The notes below the pieces were generated by a model. That model had not been told where the DNA came from. It worked only from the letters and a program-made list of their open reading frames with translations, and did not search any database. Positions 40,120 through 50,448 of a stretch of 64,000 nt of DNA are shown here, piece after piece (position 1 is the stretch's first letter; each line of letters starts with the position of its first letter). This stretch comes from Tetradesmus obliquus (Eukaryota > Chlorophyta > Chlorophyceae > Sphaeropleales > Scenedesmaceae), in contig CP126206.1 of the NCBI GenBank assembly GCA_030272155.1, positions 1,798,001-1,862,000 on the forward strand. Direction: 5' to 3'. Position numbers and translations under genes: made by a program.

Positions 40120-41779
40120 AGCCGGCGCTGCCGCAGCTGCAGCAGCTGCTGCTGCCAGCATGCCTGCTGTGCAGGATGAGGCATCCAGCACTGCCAGCAG
40201 CAGCAACGGCTATGGCAGCAGCGAGCATAGTGCTGCTGCTGCTGGTTCTGCTGTTGTTGCAGATAGCACACAGCCTGTGGTAGAGTTCGATTGGCCAAGC
40301 GGGGCTGCAGCCAATCCAGAACTAGCAGCAGCAGCATTGGCAGCAGCTGCAGCAATGCTGGAGGTGGTTGAAGCAGATGTGGTGGTGGTGGAGCCTGACG
40401 CTGCAGCAGCAGCAGCAGCAGCAGCAGGAGTTTCAGAGCCGGTGGTTGCTGACAGTGTGGATGAAGAGCCAGCAGCAGCAACAGCAGTTGCTGATGCTGG
40501 TGTGGAGGTTGTTGAGGTGGAGGTTGAGGTTGAGCTTCCTGCAGAAGCAGCAGATGACAGCAGCAGCAGCCAGGTCCCCAGCAGCAGCAGCAGCAGCAGC
40601 AGCAGCATCACTGCTGGTGCTGATGACGTTACGTCAGGTGGTGGGGACGATTGGTGGGCTGCAGCCACAAAGTCTGGCCGTGGTGCAGCAGCAGCAGCAG
40701 CAGCAGCGCCTGTAGCAGAAGCAGCAGCAGAAACAGCGGCAGAGCCAGCAGCAGTTGAGGATGAGGTGATAATCTTCCAGGATGGTCTGGAGATTGTTGT
40801 GGAGGCTGACACAGTGACAGGCTCAGATGACAGCAGCAGCAGCAGCAGCAGCAGTGCGTCATCTGGGCCTGCTGATGACATCGTAAGCGGCAGCGATGAT
40901 GACTGGTGGTCAGCCACAGCTGCCAAGAGGGCCGCATCACCAGCAGCAGCGGCGGCAGCAGCAGCAGCACAGCCGCCACCGCCAAGCTGGCTCTCAGCAT
41001 CAGCTCGTGCTGCTGCTGAGGCAGCTAGCCGCAGCAACAGCCCAGCCCCTGGCAGCAGCAGCAGCAGCAGGAGTGCGTCACCAGCAATCAGCTTGTCATC
41101 TGACGGTGACGATCTGTTAGATGACGTCAGCAGCGATGTAATCCCCGGGCCCGATGACGTCGCAGCGCTGACTCAGCCCTGGCAGCGGGGCCCGCCCGCC
41201 TCCTGGCTGGCTAACAGTGTTACAAGCAGCGTTAATGACAGTGAGCTGAGCGGTGACGACTTTGATTTTGTGGCGGCGGCTCCCTCCTCGTCACGCTCGG
41301 GGTCACCTGCTTCGCAGCAGCAGCAGCAGCAGCAGCAGGAGGAGGAAGAGCAGCGGCAGCAGCAGCAGCGGCAGGAGGAGCAGCGGCAGCAGCAGCAGCA
41401 ACGGCAGGACGAGTGGCACGAGGAGCAGCGGCAGCAGCAGCAGCGGCAGCAGCAGCGGCAGGAGGAGCGGCCGGCTGCATCAAGCTCTGATGCTGCAGCA
41501 CCAGCATCAGTAGTGGTTCAAGGCACAAGCATCAACAGCAGCTCTATGGATGATTATGACGACCAGCCAGTGCCAGCAGCAGCCAGGGCAGCAGCAGCAG
41601 CGCACTACGCAAGCATGGACGAGAGTCCACTGGCAGCAGCAGCAGCTAGTGCAGCAGCAGCAGAGGTCACTGCTGCTGCTGCTGAGGTGGCCATGGAGGC
41701 TGACGATGTAGCCCTGGCAGCAGAAGAGGTTGCTGCTGCAGCTGAGGCATTGGAAGATACAGCAGCTGACTTGCCAAAC

Positions 41780-41817
<38 letters not shown>

Positions 41818-42280
41818 GGGAGAGGGATGGCAACCAGGTTCTCTGGTGGATGTGGCAGAAGCGGCGGCAGCAGCAGCGAATCATGTGGCAGAGGCAGCAG
41901 AGGAAGCCGCAGCTGCAGCAGCAGCAGTGGCAGAGGCGAGTGCTGAGCTAGCTGCTCCAGCTGCCAGGGAAGCTGCAGCAGCTGCAGACATGACTGTAGA
42001 TGCAGATACTGCAGATGTGAAAGCAGCAGCAGCAGAAGGTGATGAAGCAGAAGAGGGTGATGTATTGCTGGGCACTGATCCGCTGCCTGCACATGCAGCG
42101 GAGCACCTGACGCAGCTGCTGACATGGACGCAGCAGGTGTCAGGCCCACTGACTGCGTCTCAGGAGCTGCTGGTGAGGCAGCTGACATGCGGCAGCAACT
42201 GCAGCAGCAGCAGCAGCGCTAGTGGTGTGTTGGATGCTGAGCAGGTGACGTTGCTGCGGCGGCTGCTGGGCCTTGTGTAA
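35377..42280 (+). CDS. SET-domain protein with long low-complexity tail
   Basis: Exons 35377-35716, 36460-36599, 37734-38276 and 38684-42280 join in phase to 1539 residues. The first ~90 residues are Arg/Ala/Ser-rich and could be an organelle transit peptide. A SET fold follows: GAGLGVFTHQAVAPGQLLL opens it and a helical insert follows. MGRSCAANVALGLS sits where NHSC-N is usual, then ATYLPAGTQL and a post-SET KCGCSRC zinc motif. SET proteins methylate lysines, but the canonical NHxC is altered, so activity is uncertain. The last exon adds ~1150 residues of Ser, Ala, Gln and acidic tracts with recurring DDW/DDWW motifs. The final ~60 residues (HLTQLLTWTQQVSGPLT) are ordered and are duplicated twice downstream. 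Exon 2 could use any of four donors. Confidence 0.72.
36318..36400 (+). repeat. Decoy copy of SET exon 2 start
   Basis: A CAG acceptor and AGLGVFTHQAV-coding head lie 124-130 bp before the true exon at 36460. Confidence 0.8.
36520..36995 (+). repeat. Four-copy array of SET exon 2 end
   Basis: Tails coding ASVALRPTAVAAGPSKLIQALLQ with GT donors end at 36599, 36738, 36876 and 36995. Steps are 139, 138 and 119 bp. The first is contiguous with the exon. Confidence 0.85.
37367..37800 (+). repeat. Four-copy array of SET exon 3 start
   Basis: ELLNPGQRQWLQLL heads with intact CAG acceptors start at 37367, 37477, 37590 and 37734. The third extends to RDRDAIAH before diverging; the fourth is the exon. 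Confidence 0.88.
38590..38630 (+). repeat. Decoy copy of SET exon 4 start
   Basis: LQPTSxLL-coding sequence preceded by a CTCAG acceptor, about 105 bp before the same codons in exon 4. Confidence 0.7.
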
Positions 42281-42433
42281 GCAGTAGTAGCAGCAGCAGA
42301 CGCAGCATGTGTATGGGGCTGTCCTCCAAGCACCTGACGCAGCTGTTGACGTGGACGCAGCAGGTGTCAGGGCCGCTGACTGTGTCAGAAGAGCTGCTGG
42401 TGAGGCAGCTCACGTGCGGCAGCAACTGCAGCA

Positions 42434-42465
<32 letters not shown>

Positions 42466-42770
42466 GGTGGTGTGCTGGATGCTGAGCAGGAGACGCTGCT
42501 GCGGCGGCTGCTGGGCTTTGTGTAAGCAGTAATGGCACTAGCAGCAGCAGCAGCAGACGCAGCATGTTTATGGGGCTGTCCTCCACGCACCTGAGACAGC
42601 TGCTGACATGGACGCAGCAGGTGTCAGGGCCGCTGACAGTCTCACAGGAGCTGCTAGTGAGGCAGCTGACGTGTGGCAGCAACTGCAGCAGCAGCAGCAG
42701 CAGCAGCAGTGTTGGATCGTTGGATGCTAAGCAGGTGACGCTACTGCGGCGGCTGCTGGGCCTTGTCTGA
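42095..42770 (+). repeat. 245-bp triplicate of the SET terminal segment
   Basis: Three copies of the last ~190 coding nt with stops end at 42280, 42525 and 42770, exactly 245 bp apart. All keep HLxQLLTWTQQVSGPLT to LLRRLLG.V, with indels only in multiples of three. The first two stops lie inside TGTAA. Confidence 0.9.
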
Positions 42771-43844
42771 GCACTAGCAGCACAGCAGCAACAGTGGCTG
42801 CGACGAGGTGTGCTTGCGAAGTTGCGCAGCAGTTGCTGATGCAGTGAGTGGCAGGTTGGTCTCACCTGCGTAACCGTCATCCTCAAAAGTGCAGCAGTGC
42901 ATGCTGTGTGAGGCAAGCCAGTGGCAGTAGGATCCCAATCCCCCTGGCAACAAAAGAAAGTGCATGCTGCCCTCAGCGAGGCATTATTGACATTGCGGCA
43001 GTTGAAGATGGCAGCAGCAGCGGGACGGGCCAATAACGCTGCAGATGTGCACTCGGGGTGACGGCTTCTGTTTTGATGTGGCAGGTGTGGCGTTGCCAGT
43101 GCGCTAGAGGTTTCAAGTTGAAATCCTGATGGGTTCCTCCCCCTATTTTATGGGTGTGTTAGGTGGTTCCCATGTGCGTTGTCATTGCGCATTGAGCCAA
43201 CAGTCTCATCGTTCAACAACCGAAGTTTCTGACCAGGTGGTATGCATACCTTGAGCATAATGCTGCTGTTGTGATGTAGCATACAGCAGTGATCATCACT
43301 GATGTATGCTACACAGCTAGTAGCTGTGTAACGAGTTGCAGGAAACGCACTTTGCACGGACAATACACCATGATGCTTGCCACAAATCTAGATGTTGTCC
43401 CCGGCCATGGCTGCATGCCCGAAAACCTTGGATGTACCGCAGAGAGTTTAGTGAACATGTTCATATACGCGCACCAGCGTGCACAACCTCGGCTATTGCC
43501 AGATACCTCGATGCTCTTCCCAGACGTTGTGGACTCCTAGACACCCCTTGGTTGCTTGGAAGTCAAACACGGTACATAGTTGCTTCAGCAGCTGCTAGCA
43601 AGGATACTGTAGCATGTGCTTGCAAGCCAATTGGTATGCTTCAAGGCACGACACAGTGTGTCTTCGGCAAACGCAACATCGCACCCCATCTGAGCAGCGC
43701 CTCATCATGATGATCATGCATCATGCGCCTCAGCAAGCAATCATCATTATCATCACCATCGTCATCAGGTCGCTGTCGCCATGGCGCCCACTGCCCCTCC
43801 CCCCCTCTCCGTCTACTCTGGATTAGGGACAATCATGCTGCCAT
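42771..43844. other. Convergent intergenic stretch
   Basis: It separates the ends of the SET and coiled-coil/AT-hook genes. A TGTAA motif at 43327-43331 may end the SET transcript. No gene is recognised. Confidence 0.4.
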
Positions 43845-46011
43845 CTAAGCCACGGCAACGTCGCCATCGGCCTCAGCAAGCAATGTGTCGATTCCCTGCA
43901 CCAGCGCCTCCACCCGCTCAGGATGCGCCACAACCCGCAGGCATGCTGCAAACTTCTCCAGCGCCTGACGCGCGCCTGCAGCGCTGTCGCTGCCACCCCA
44001 CTGCATCAGTGGTGATGTGCCGGTCCCAGCAGCCTCCATTCCGCCTTTGTTGAGACACACAGAGACCTTCCACCTGCGTTTGTGATGCTGCTGGCGCTTC
44101 AGGCTGATGCTGCTGCGCCCTTCATTGCTCAGAGCTGCAGAGATAGCATCCAGCAGTGCCTTGGTTGCTTTCCGGCGCACCTACAGACAAGAATGTGAAG
44201 CCGGTGGTGTGAGGTGAGCCATCCCCAGCAAAGCGGGCTATAAATGCTGTTTGAACGATAGTGTAAAGATGAACAGTCTAGCATGAAAACAGCAAAGCTG
44301 CGCACCTTCCTGCAAGGCGTGTAGTGTGTTCTGTATTCAGTGGGAACAGAGATGTGCGTGGGATGCAACTATGGTAGAGGCTGCGCTGAAGGTCCCAGCA
44401 GACTGCCACCCATTCCACTCCCAAGAGCAAGTGCAGGGCGCACTCATGGTGACGTGACAACACGCGTACTGCAACACATACCGCCCCACTGATGTCGACA
44501 ACCGCTCACTTACATTCAACACCTAAACAACAGCTGCCAGCATGTTTGCATCATGCATTCAGATATTGCTGCTGCCATTCAATGATTAAGCTTACCAAGC
44601 CCTCTTCAGCCTGCAGCAGCCGCCTCACGTCCTGCAGTAGCAGCCACGGTACATGTGCAGTAGCGCAACACACAATGTTAGTTTGTTGTGTGTCAGGCAT
44701 GGAGAAGACCTGCTAAACTTGAGAAAGCTGCCATACTGGACATGACATCAAGTCCAGGCATGTCATTCACATTATATCCTGCTTGCTTGTACACATACAG
44801 CAAGCATTTTCATGCATGACTGCCATACTGCCAGTCCTGATATAGGCAATGTTGAGCGTCACCTGCAGCTCAGGAGCGGGTTATAGAGGTTGAAAGTCTA
44901 GCATAAAAATGCAAATTTGTGCACCTTCAAGCATTGCTGGGCCAGGAGACCTCCTGCGCAAGGTCTCTCAGCGCTCCTAGTTTAACTAGTGGGCTGGCCA
45001 TGCAGACACGGCTGTCCAGCTGCATGGCACCGTAGCAAAAAAATGATGGTCTCACCTGTAGGTGTGCAGCACCAGCATTGCCGCTCTGATGATCTTTGCG
45101 AGGCCGCCCCCACGGCCGCTTAGCAGGCTGGCCAGCCAGCGGCTCATCTTCACCAGCCAGCGGCTCATCACCAGCCAGCGGCTCATCTCCATGCTGCAGA
45201 TGGCAAAGTGAGCGGCGTAACAAAATAAGCAAACATGGCATGTGACGGTAACAAGAGCAGACTGACATGCCTGCCAGCATAGCGTTGTGGGCGCCGCAGC
45301 AGAGGCAGGCTGAGGATGCTGCCAGAGGACATGCCGCCGCAGTGTGCAAGGTGGCGCTGCAGGTCATCAGGATGGATGTCTGGAGGCGCGTACACTGACT
45401 GTTAGGTGCACACGTAGCTCACGCTGGTCTAATTTTCATTATATCATAAAAAAAATCAGGTATTATTCAAATAAAGTAGCCACAGCCTGCTGCTGGGACT
45501 GCTGCCGCTGCAGCGCCAGCACGCTACTGTGCATCTCGCCTGCCTTTACCTGCTGCTGCTCAAACATTTTGCGCTGCTCCGCGCACTCAGCGCGCAGCTG
45601 CTGCACCCCGCGCTGCAGCTGCTCTTGCTGAGCAGCGCTGTCAAACATGCGCGCCTGCAAAGCTGCTGCTGCTGCTGCTGCATCGTTGGCGCCTAAGGCG
45701 TTGAGAATGCCCTGCAGCTGGGTGAGCTGCTCCTGCAAGCTGCTGCGCTCCTCCTGCAACTCCTGCACTGCCTCATTCGGTTGCTGCTGCAGCTCCTGGC
45801 ACTGCGTGACAGTTGCAGCTGACCCTGCTGCTGCGCTTGGAGCGGAGCGCAGCTGGCTGAGCTGCTCCTCCATGCATGCCAGGCTGCGCTGGTACTGCTG
45901 CTGGGCTACAGTGAGCGCTGCGTTCTCAGCCTTCGTAGCATCCAGCTCAGCCTTCATAGCACTCAGCTGAGCTTCAGCAGCTGTAAGCCGCTGCTGCAGT
46001 TGCTGCTGCGG
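43845..46011 (-). CDS. Coiled-coil protein with AT-hook-like motif, 5' end open
   Basis: Exons in transcript order about 45550-46011, 45267-45356, 45056-45193, 44596-44631 and 43845-44180 are all phase 0 and end in TAG. The first part is a long heptad-type coiled coil rich in Gln, Glu and Leu (AQQQYQRSLACMEEQLSQL). It is followed by RHLAHCGG, three direct DEPLAG repeats, and KRPWGRPRK, an AT-hook-like core that would contact the minor groove of AT-rich DNA. The C terminus is basic then helical (LEKFAACLRVVAHPERVEALV). A nuclear DNA-associated role is inferred; the family is unknown. The start is unresolved: the first exon may begin with the ATG at 45955-45957 or continue upstream. A paired trace at 44270-44320 and 44888-44940 is another local duplicate. 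Confidence 0.55.
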
Positions 46012-46752
46012 CTGTGTGCCCTGCCTCAGGCAGGGCAGTGCCCTTTACTGTCGCTGCTTCAGGGGCCATACTGCTAAGACGGCTATGCCGCAGCCAGGGC
46101 CTCACAACTACGTCTAAATTATGTCAAATTTAATTTCACATAGTTTGTAGTGGTGAAATCTGTTTGCAAGCTCGTCCAGTCAAACCGGGTGAAAAGCGGC
46201 GAAAGCGGCGAAATGCGCTCGTAGGATTGTAAATCTGTAGAACTGTACAGCTGTAAAAATGTAGAAATGTAGAAATGCCAATACAACAGGAAGTCAGGAT
46301 GACGGTTTTACATTGGACTCATGAGCTGATCAGCGCCTGAGGCGTGCCTGCCTGCACGCCCCGATGCAGGTTATGAAATGTGAAATTTGATGCAAGTAGC
46401 TTTGACTTTGGAAACGTGTGTGCTCATCTGCCGTGCAGGTGTCCAGATTCATGAGTTGTTGCCGGCCCGTGTAGGCGAGCATGCAGGGCCTGCACGCCGC
46501 GTGGGGCCACAGGGGCCCTGATGCAAGATCCGACAAGCACACTCAGTGACTGCAAGTATTGCGTTATGAAACACTCATGGTGACAGCTTGGATCACCTGT
46601 ATTACGAGTTGCAGCAAGAGCTGGATGATCTAGCCAGTGGCTAGATGGCGCCCTGGGGCCCAAAACACCATGGCTGAACCTCTGATAGTCATATCTGCGG
46701 CTTCTCCTGCGTCAACCTGTTTTAACATTACCTGCAGATCAAATAAAACCTG

Positions 46753-46801
46753 GTCAGCGCCGTCCCCAGGCCACAATGCCCTGGGGGGCAACGGCGCTGA
46801 C
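46753..46801. repeat. 49-nt near-perfect hairpin
   Basis: GTCAGCGCCGT pairs with ACGGCGCTGAC, and the inner CCCCAGG pairs with CCTGGGG, around an 8-nt loop. Confidence 0.7.
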
Positions 46802-47092
46802 GGTCTTCCGCCTTCTTGTAGCCAGATCTGGCTCTAGAGGTACTACCAGCCTGGCCGGGCCTGGGGGGTGACGCCTTGTCAGTGACAAGTTACAAGTCAT
46901 ATGCGTCAGAAGCAGGGAAGCCTGCTTGTCAGTGACACTCATGTTGGTGGCATCTCCAGCAAGCCATGTAATTGTAGAGGTTTTTCTCGCAAAAAAGGAA
47001 ACAACAGGAGAAGCAAGAGAGTGTTGTTGCAGACATGGGGAGGTATGCATTGCTGCGTGTACACGAGCAGTACCACTGCACCAACGGGGGGC

Positions 47093-47230
47093 TTCGCAAA
47101 GCCTTCGCAAAAAGTTTCGCAAACATGGCTTGCGAAGGTGTTTGCGAAGGCTGTTTGCGAAGGTGTTTGTGACTTACCCCACTTTTTTGCGACGGGTTCA
47201 TGCGAAAGTCGTTGCGAAAGTCGTTTCGAA
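47093..47230. repeat. Inverted cluster of TTCGCAA heptamers
   Basis: TTCGCAA occurs at 47093, 47104 and 47116. Its complement TTGCGAA occurs at 47130, 47142, 47155 and 47212, with near copies between. Three forward then three reverse units form an imperfect palindrome centred near 47126. Confidence 0.75.
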
Positions 47231-49411
47231 ATAACTGGACAGCTCTGCATAACACCTGTACTCACGCAACTACCTTGCTGTGCAACAAGCCTGACTTCCA
47301 CACACCACCAAGGCCTCTGCACCCTGCAGTGTCCCACCTTCTAGGTGGGTGGCATCAACTGCTGCTATGGTGCTGCTGGGTGCTGTGGTGCCATATCTGC
47401 TGCATGCAACTCCAGCGTGTCCAATCGCTGCAAAGATCAAACATATGCACATGCAGCAACTCTGAGGTGATGCAGCTGTACAATGTGCAATGGCCCTGTG
47501 ACATACATGTGCCATTTTGTGACCCATTATGTGATTGCCACACTCAACCAGCACCACTGCATGTAGCATGCAGACCGCAACCACTTCATGCCGTGCTCTG
47601 TCAAAACTGGACATCACATCCAACGCTTGCACCTGTGCTTTCCAAACCACTGCCGTAACACGCCGCATCTGCCCTCTATAGGAGTGCATGCCAGGCACCA
47701 AGATTCTGCTGCACTACTGCTGACATTGTGCAACTTTCCACACCAGCTGATGTGCACATCACCAGAAAGTTTAAACTACTGGCTTGCTGGTTGCACGGCT
47801 CCTTGCACCAGCCCACAACGCAGCCTGCTAGTCCGTGACCACGGCCGCTGCCATACACCTGCAGCAGTGCAGCAGCAACACACCAGGTGCATTGAAGACT
47901 CGCAAGCAGCTGACAACATGTGGCACATGTATTGCCTGCACCAAACCCTGCACTCCACAGGCCAACTTGCGCTGAGCACCCACCACCAGCTTAGCATACA
48001 TGTTTCTACTCGCTGGTGCAGTGTTGCAAGGAACAAGGCTGCTGCTGCATCTTGTTGATCAAGACAACCTGCTTACGACAGCACTCTCCCATTTGCAAGC
48101 TCACCAGCGAGTACACGCGCTGCTTCTATGCCCTGACCAGCGCCCCATGTGTCTTAGAAGTGTCAACCCTGCAGAACAGCAACAACATGCAGGCGGAACA
48201 TGCCATTTAATTGAATGCCGACGGTGCCACCTCTACTTATCTTCAGGTCTGCCAGACTGCAAATCAGGGTGTTCTGCTCTGCTTCAGCTGTAATGTTTGG
48301 TGCATGTCTGCCTGCGATGTCGTAGATCTGTCACTTGCAGCTGCTGCAACAGCAACACCAGGTGCAGCAGCAACACCCAGGCTGGCAGCAACAGCAGCAG
48401 CCACACAGTGCAAACTGCTACCAGTTCAGATCATTTTGGCAGCCTTAGAGGACGTACCTGTTATGTCAGTTGGAAGATCAATAGCTGGCTACTGCCTGCA
48501 CACAGCAACAGCAGTGCATGTGATCCACAGCAGCACCTGGCTGATCAGCCAGGTTTCATGCAATCAGCCAGTCTCTGAGGCAGCATGACATGGCTGACGC
48601 AGCTGTCACACAAGATTGGGGGCCTGGTATGTCATCAGAGCCATCTCAATGCTGCACTGCTGCATCTGCTGAGCGCCCTGCCCCAAGGGCAGCAGCAGAC
48701 GGAGTGCCGTGCTGCGCATCTGATGCTGTCCTTCCAGCTGCAGCTCATCTGGCCGAACGTGCCTCACCATGGCAGGCAGAAAAGCTCCGGAATTTGTTCT
48801 GTTAATAGTAAACAGCTCCCAGCGCTCTCAAGTACTGCAGGATCAGGATGCATCATGCTGCTGCAGCTGCTGTTCCTGCTGCGTGACCACGCAGACGTCC
48901 ACAGCGATCTGGGCAGAGGACGCCGCAGAAACTAAACACTGCCATGACAAAATTCAATCTTGAGCCGACAGAACAGTTGCGCGCGTCTGTTTCTGCAGCC
49001 ACACGCACCAGACGCAACTGCCGAGTGCAAGTCAACAGCGACAGCTGTGTTCGTTTATTAATCGTACGGCTGAAATCGTAGTTAGTTTTCTTGCACGTTG
49101 AGCCTTCATCATTGAGCGATCCGTTGCCTGTCCAGTTTGTATTGTGACACATGACAGACTTGGGAGCTCCCAGCAACACTGCATCGAAAGCCAATTTGGA
49201 TTGTTAGGAGTGTTTCTGAAGAATGAAAACTGGAAGTTGCAGCTGCGATGTTCATGGCGGACTGCCAGTACAGGTGTTCTGCCCTTGCAGCTCGGCCCTG
49301 CAAGCCACTGGGCACGAGATCTTGGCTATTTATGCTTGCTTAAGAATACGTTTTACGTTTTGCATGGCTGCAAGCCACTATGAAGAAATTCACTTGCATG
49401 TTCGCCAACCT

Positions 49412-49632
49412 TTCGCAAGCAGTAAGAGGGGCCTTTCCTGTTCAGCTGTGTCAAAGTCAATGACAAGCACCCTGGAACGTTGCCAGTGTAGTTCACAACC
49501 TAATGAAGCAACATAATGACGAGCACTACATAGTACTGCTGTCCTGCAAGCCACATTAGCCAGCTTCGCAGCTTTCTTCGCAAGGCTTGCGAACATCGCA
49601 AGCGAATATTTGCGACGGTCTTGCGAGGCAGC
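49412..49632. repeat. Second TTCGCAA/TTGCGAA cluster
   Basis: Perfect heptamers at 49412, 49577 and 49587, plus CGCAAGCGA and TTGCGA variants up to 49626. Confidence 0.6.
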
Positions 49633-49672
49633 TGTCGCCAGAGTGTACGTACCAATTGTGACTGCTGCCATT

Positions 49673-49975
49673 CATAGGGTTTCCCTGTGGCCAAAATCCG
49701 CCATCGCCATTGGCCCAAATTGCACTCCCGTTGCACTCCGGTTGCATTTCTGAAAAGATTCCATTGTGTTTATCTCGCATAGTATTGAGCGACCGGCCGC
49801 GAAACTGGCCAAACAAAGGTTTTCGAACATGCAGAACCCGAATCCGGGATTTTTTTCGGCTCGCAGAGGGTTCAGACCCGTAAACTCCTCAAGATTCCAT
49901 TTTGACAGTTGCAATGCAATTGCATCCCCGTTGCATCCCCGCTATGGCGGATTTTGGCCGAAGGGAAACCCTATG
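49673..49975. mobile_element. 303-bp MITE-like element with 35-bp inverted ends
   Basis: The left end CATAGGGTTTCCCT..GGCC and following AAAATCCGCCAT match the reverse complement of the right end at about 33 of 35 positions. The interior has GTTGCA-rich repeats near both ends, a twice-repeated AAGATTCCATT, and no ORF. No clear target-site duplication was found, so the superfamily is unassigned. Confidence 0.75.
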
Positions 49976-50391
49976 TCATATATAGATAGAGGGGTTACAC
50001 GGTGTGTTTCATGCGGCATAGCTGAACCTGCCGTTCATTGTTGAATGTCCTGATGTGTTACACTTCGTTGTCTTGATCAGACAACGGCCGCTCAGTGCTC
50101 CCCATCCGGATGGGATCCTCACATGCGAGTGACTGTATGGGATCATCCCAAAGTTTATGGCAGTAGCCTGGCAGTACCTGGCTAACCCGACAGTACCCTG
50201 ATTGATAGCGCATTTTTACCGGCGTGAAGCTATGCATAAGACGCCAAAGTCTCGAGTTGCAATTAAGCATAAAGTCTTGTTGCATGCGTGAGCCAGTTGC
50301 ACTGCTGCCCCTGCTCCAGCAGCTCTTGCTCAGTACCACAACCCAGTCATGCCAGCCAGCTTCAGCGTAGAAGCGCGCGCGGTGCATGTGC

Positions 50392-50435
50392 CTTAGGCCT
50401 TGCCATTTGCGCGCCGCGCGTAAACCGCTTCTACG
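50392..50435 (-). repeat. Copy of the lumen-protein gene's terminal codons
   Basis: The reverse strand repeats the ARANGKA-stop end about 55 bp past the true stop. Confidence 0.6.
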
Positions 50436-50448
50436 CACAGTACGATAT

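Larger units (their letters stand above)
46012..49672. other. Gene-poor stretch with short repeats
   Basis: No exon-like coding region is convincing; forward frames at 47588-48935 have no recognisable product. The part 46100-46290 is AT-rich with GTAGAAAT and GCGGCGAAA repeats. CTTGTCAGTGAC occurs twice (46876, 46925). Two TTCGCAA clusters and a hairpin are listed separately. Confidence 0.45.

Noticed and set aside
39556..42188. Reverse-strand Ala/Ser/Leu-rich ORFs across the SET tail
   Set aside because: They are shadows of triplet repeats in the 3.6-kb forward exon.
47588..48935. Three forward ORFs as a multi-exon gene
   Set aside because: No coherent splice phases, no domain and no codon bias distinguish them from background.
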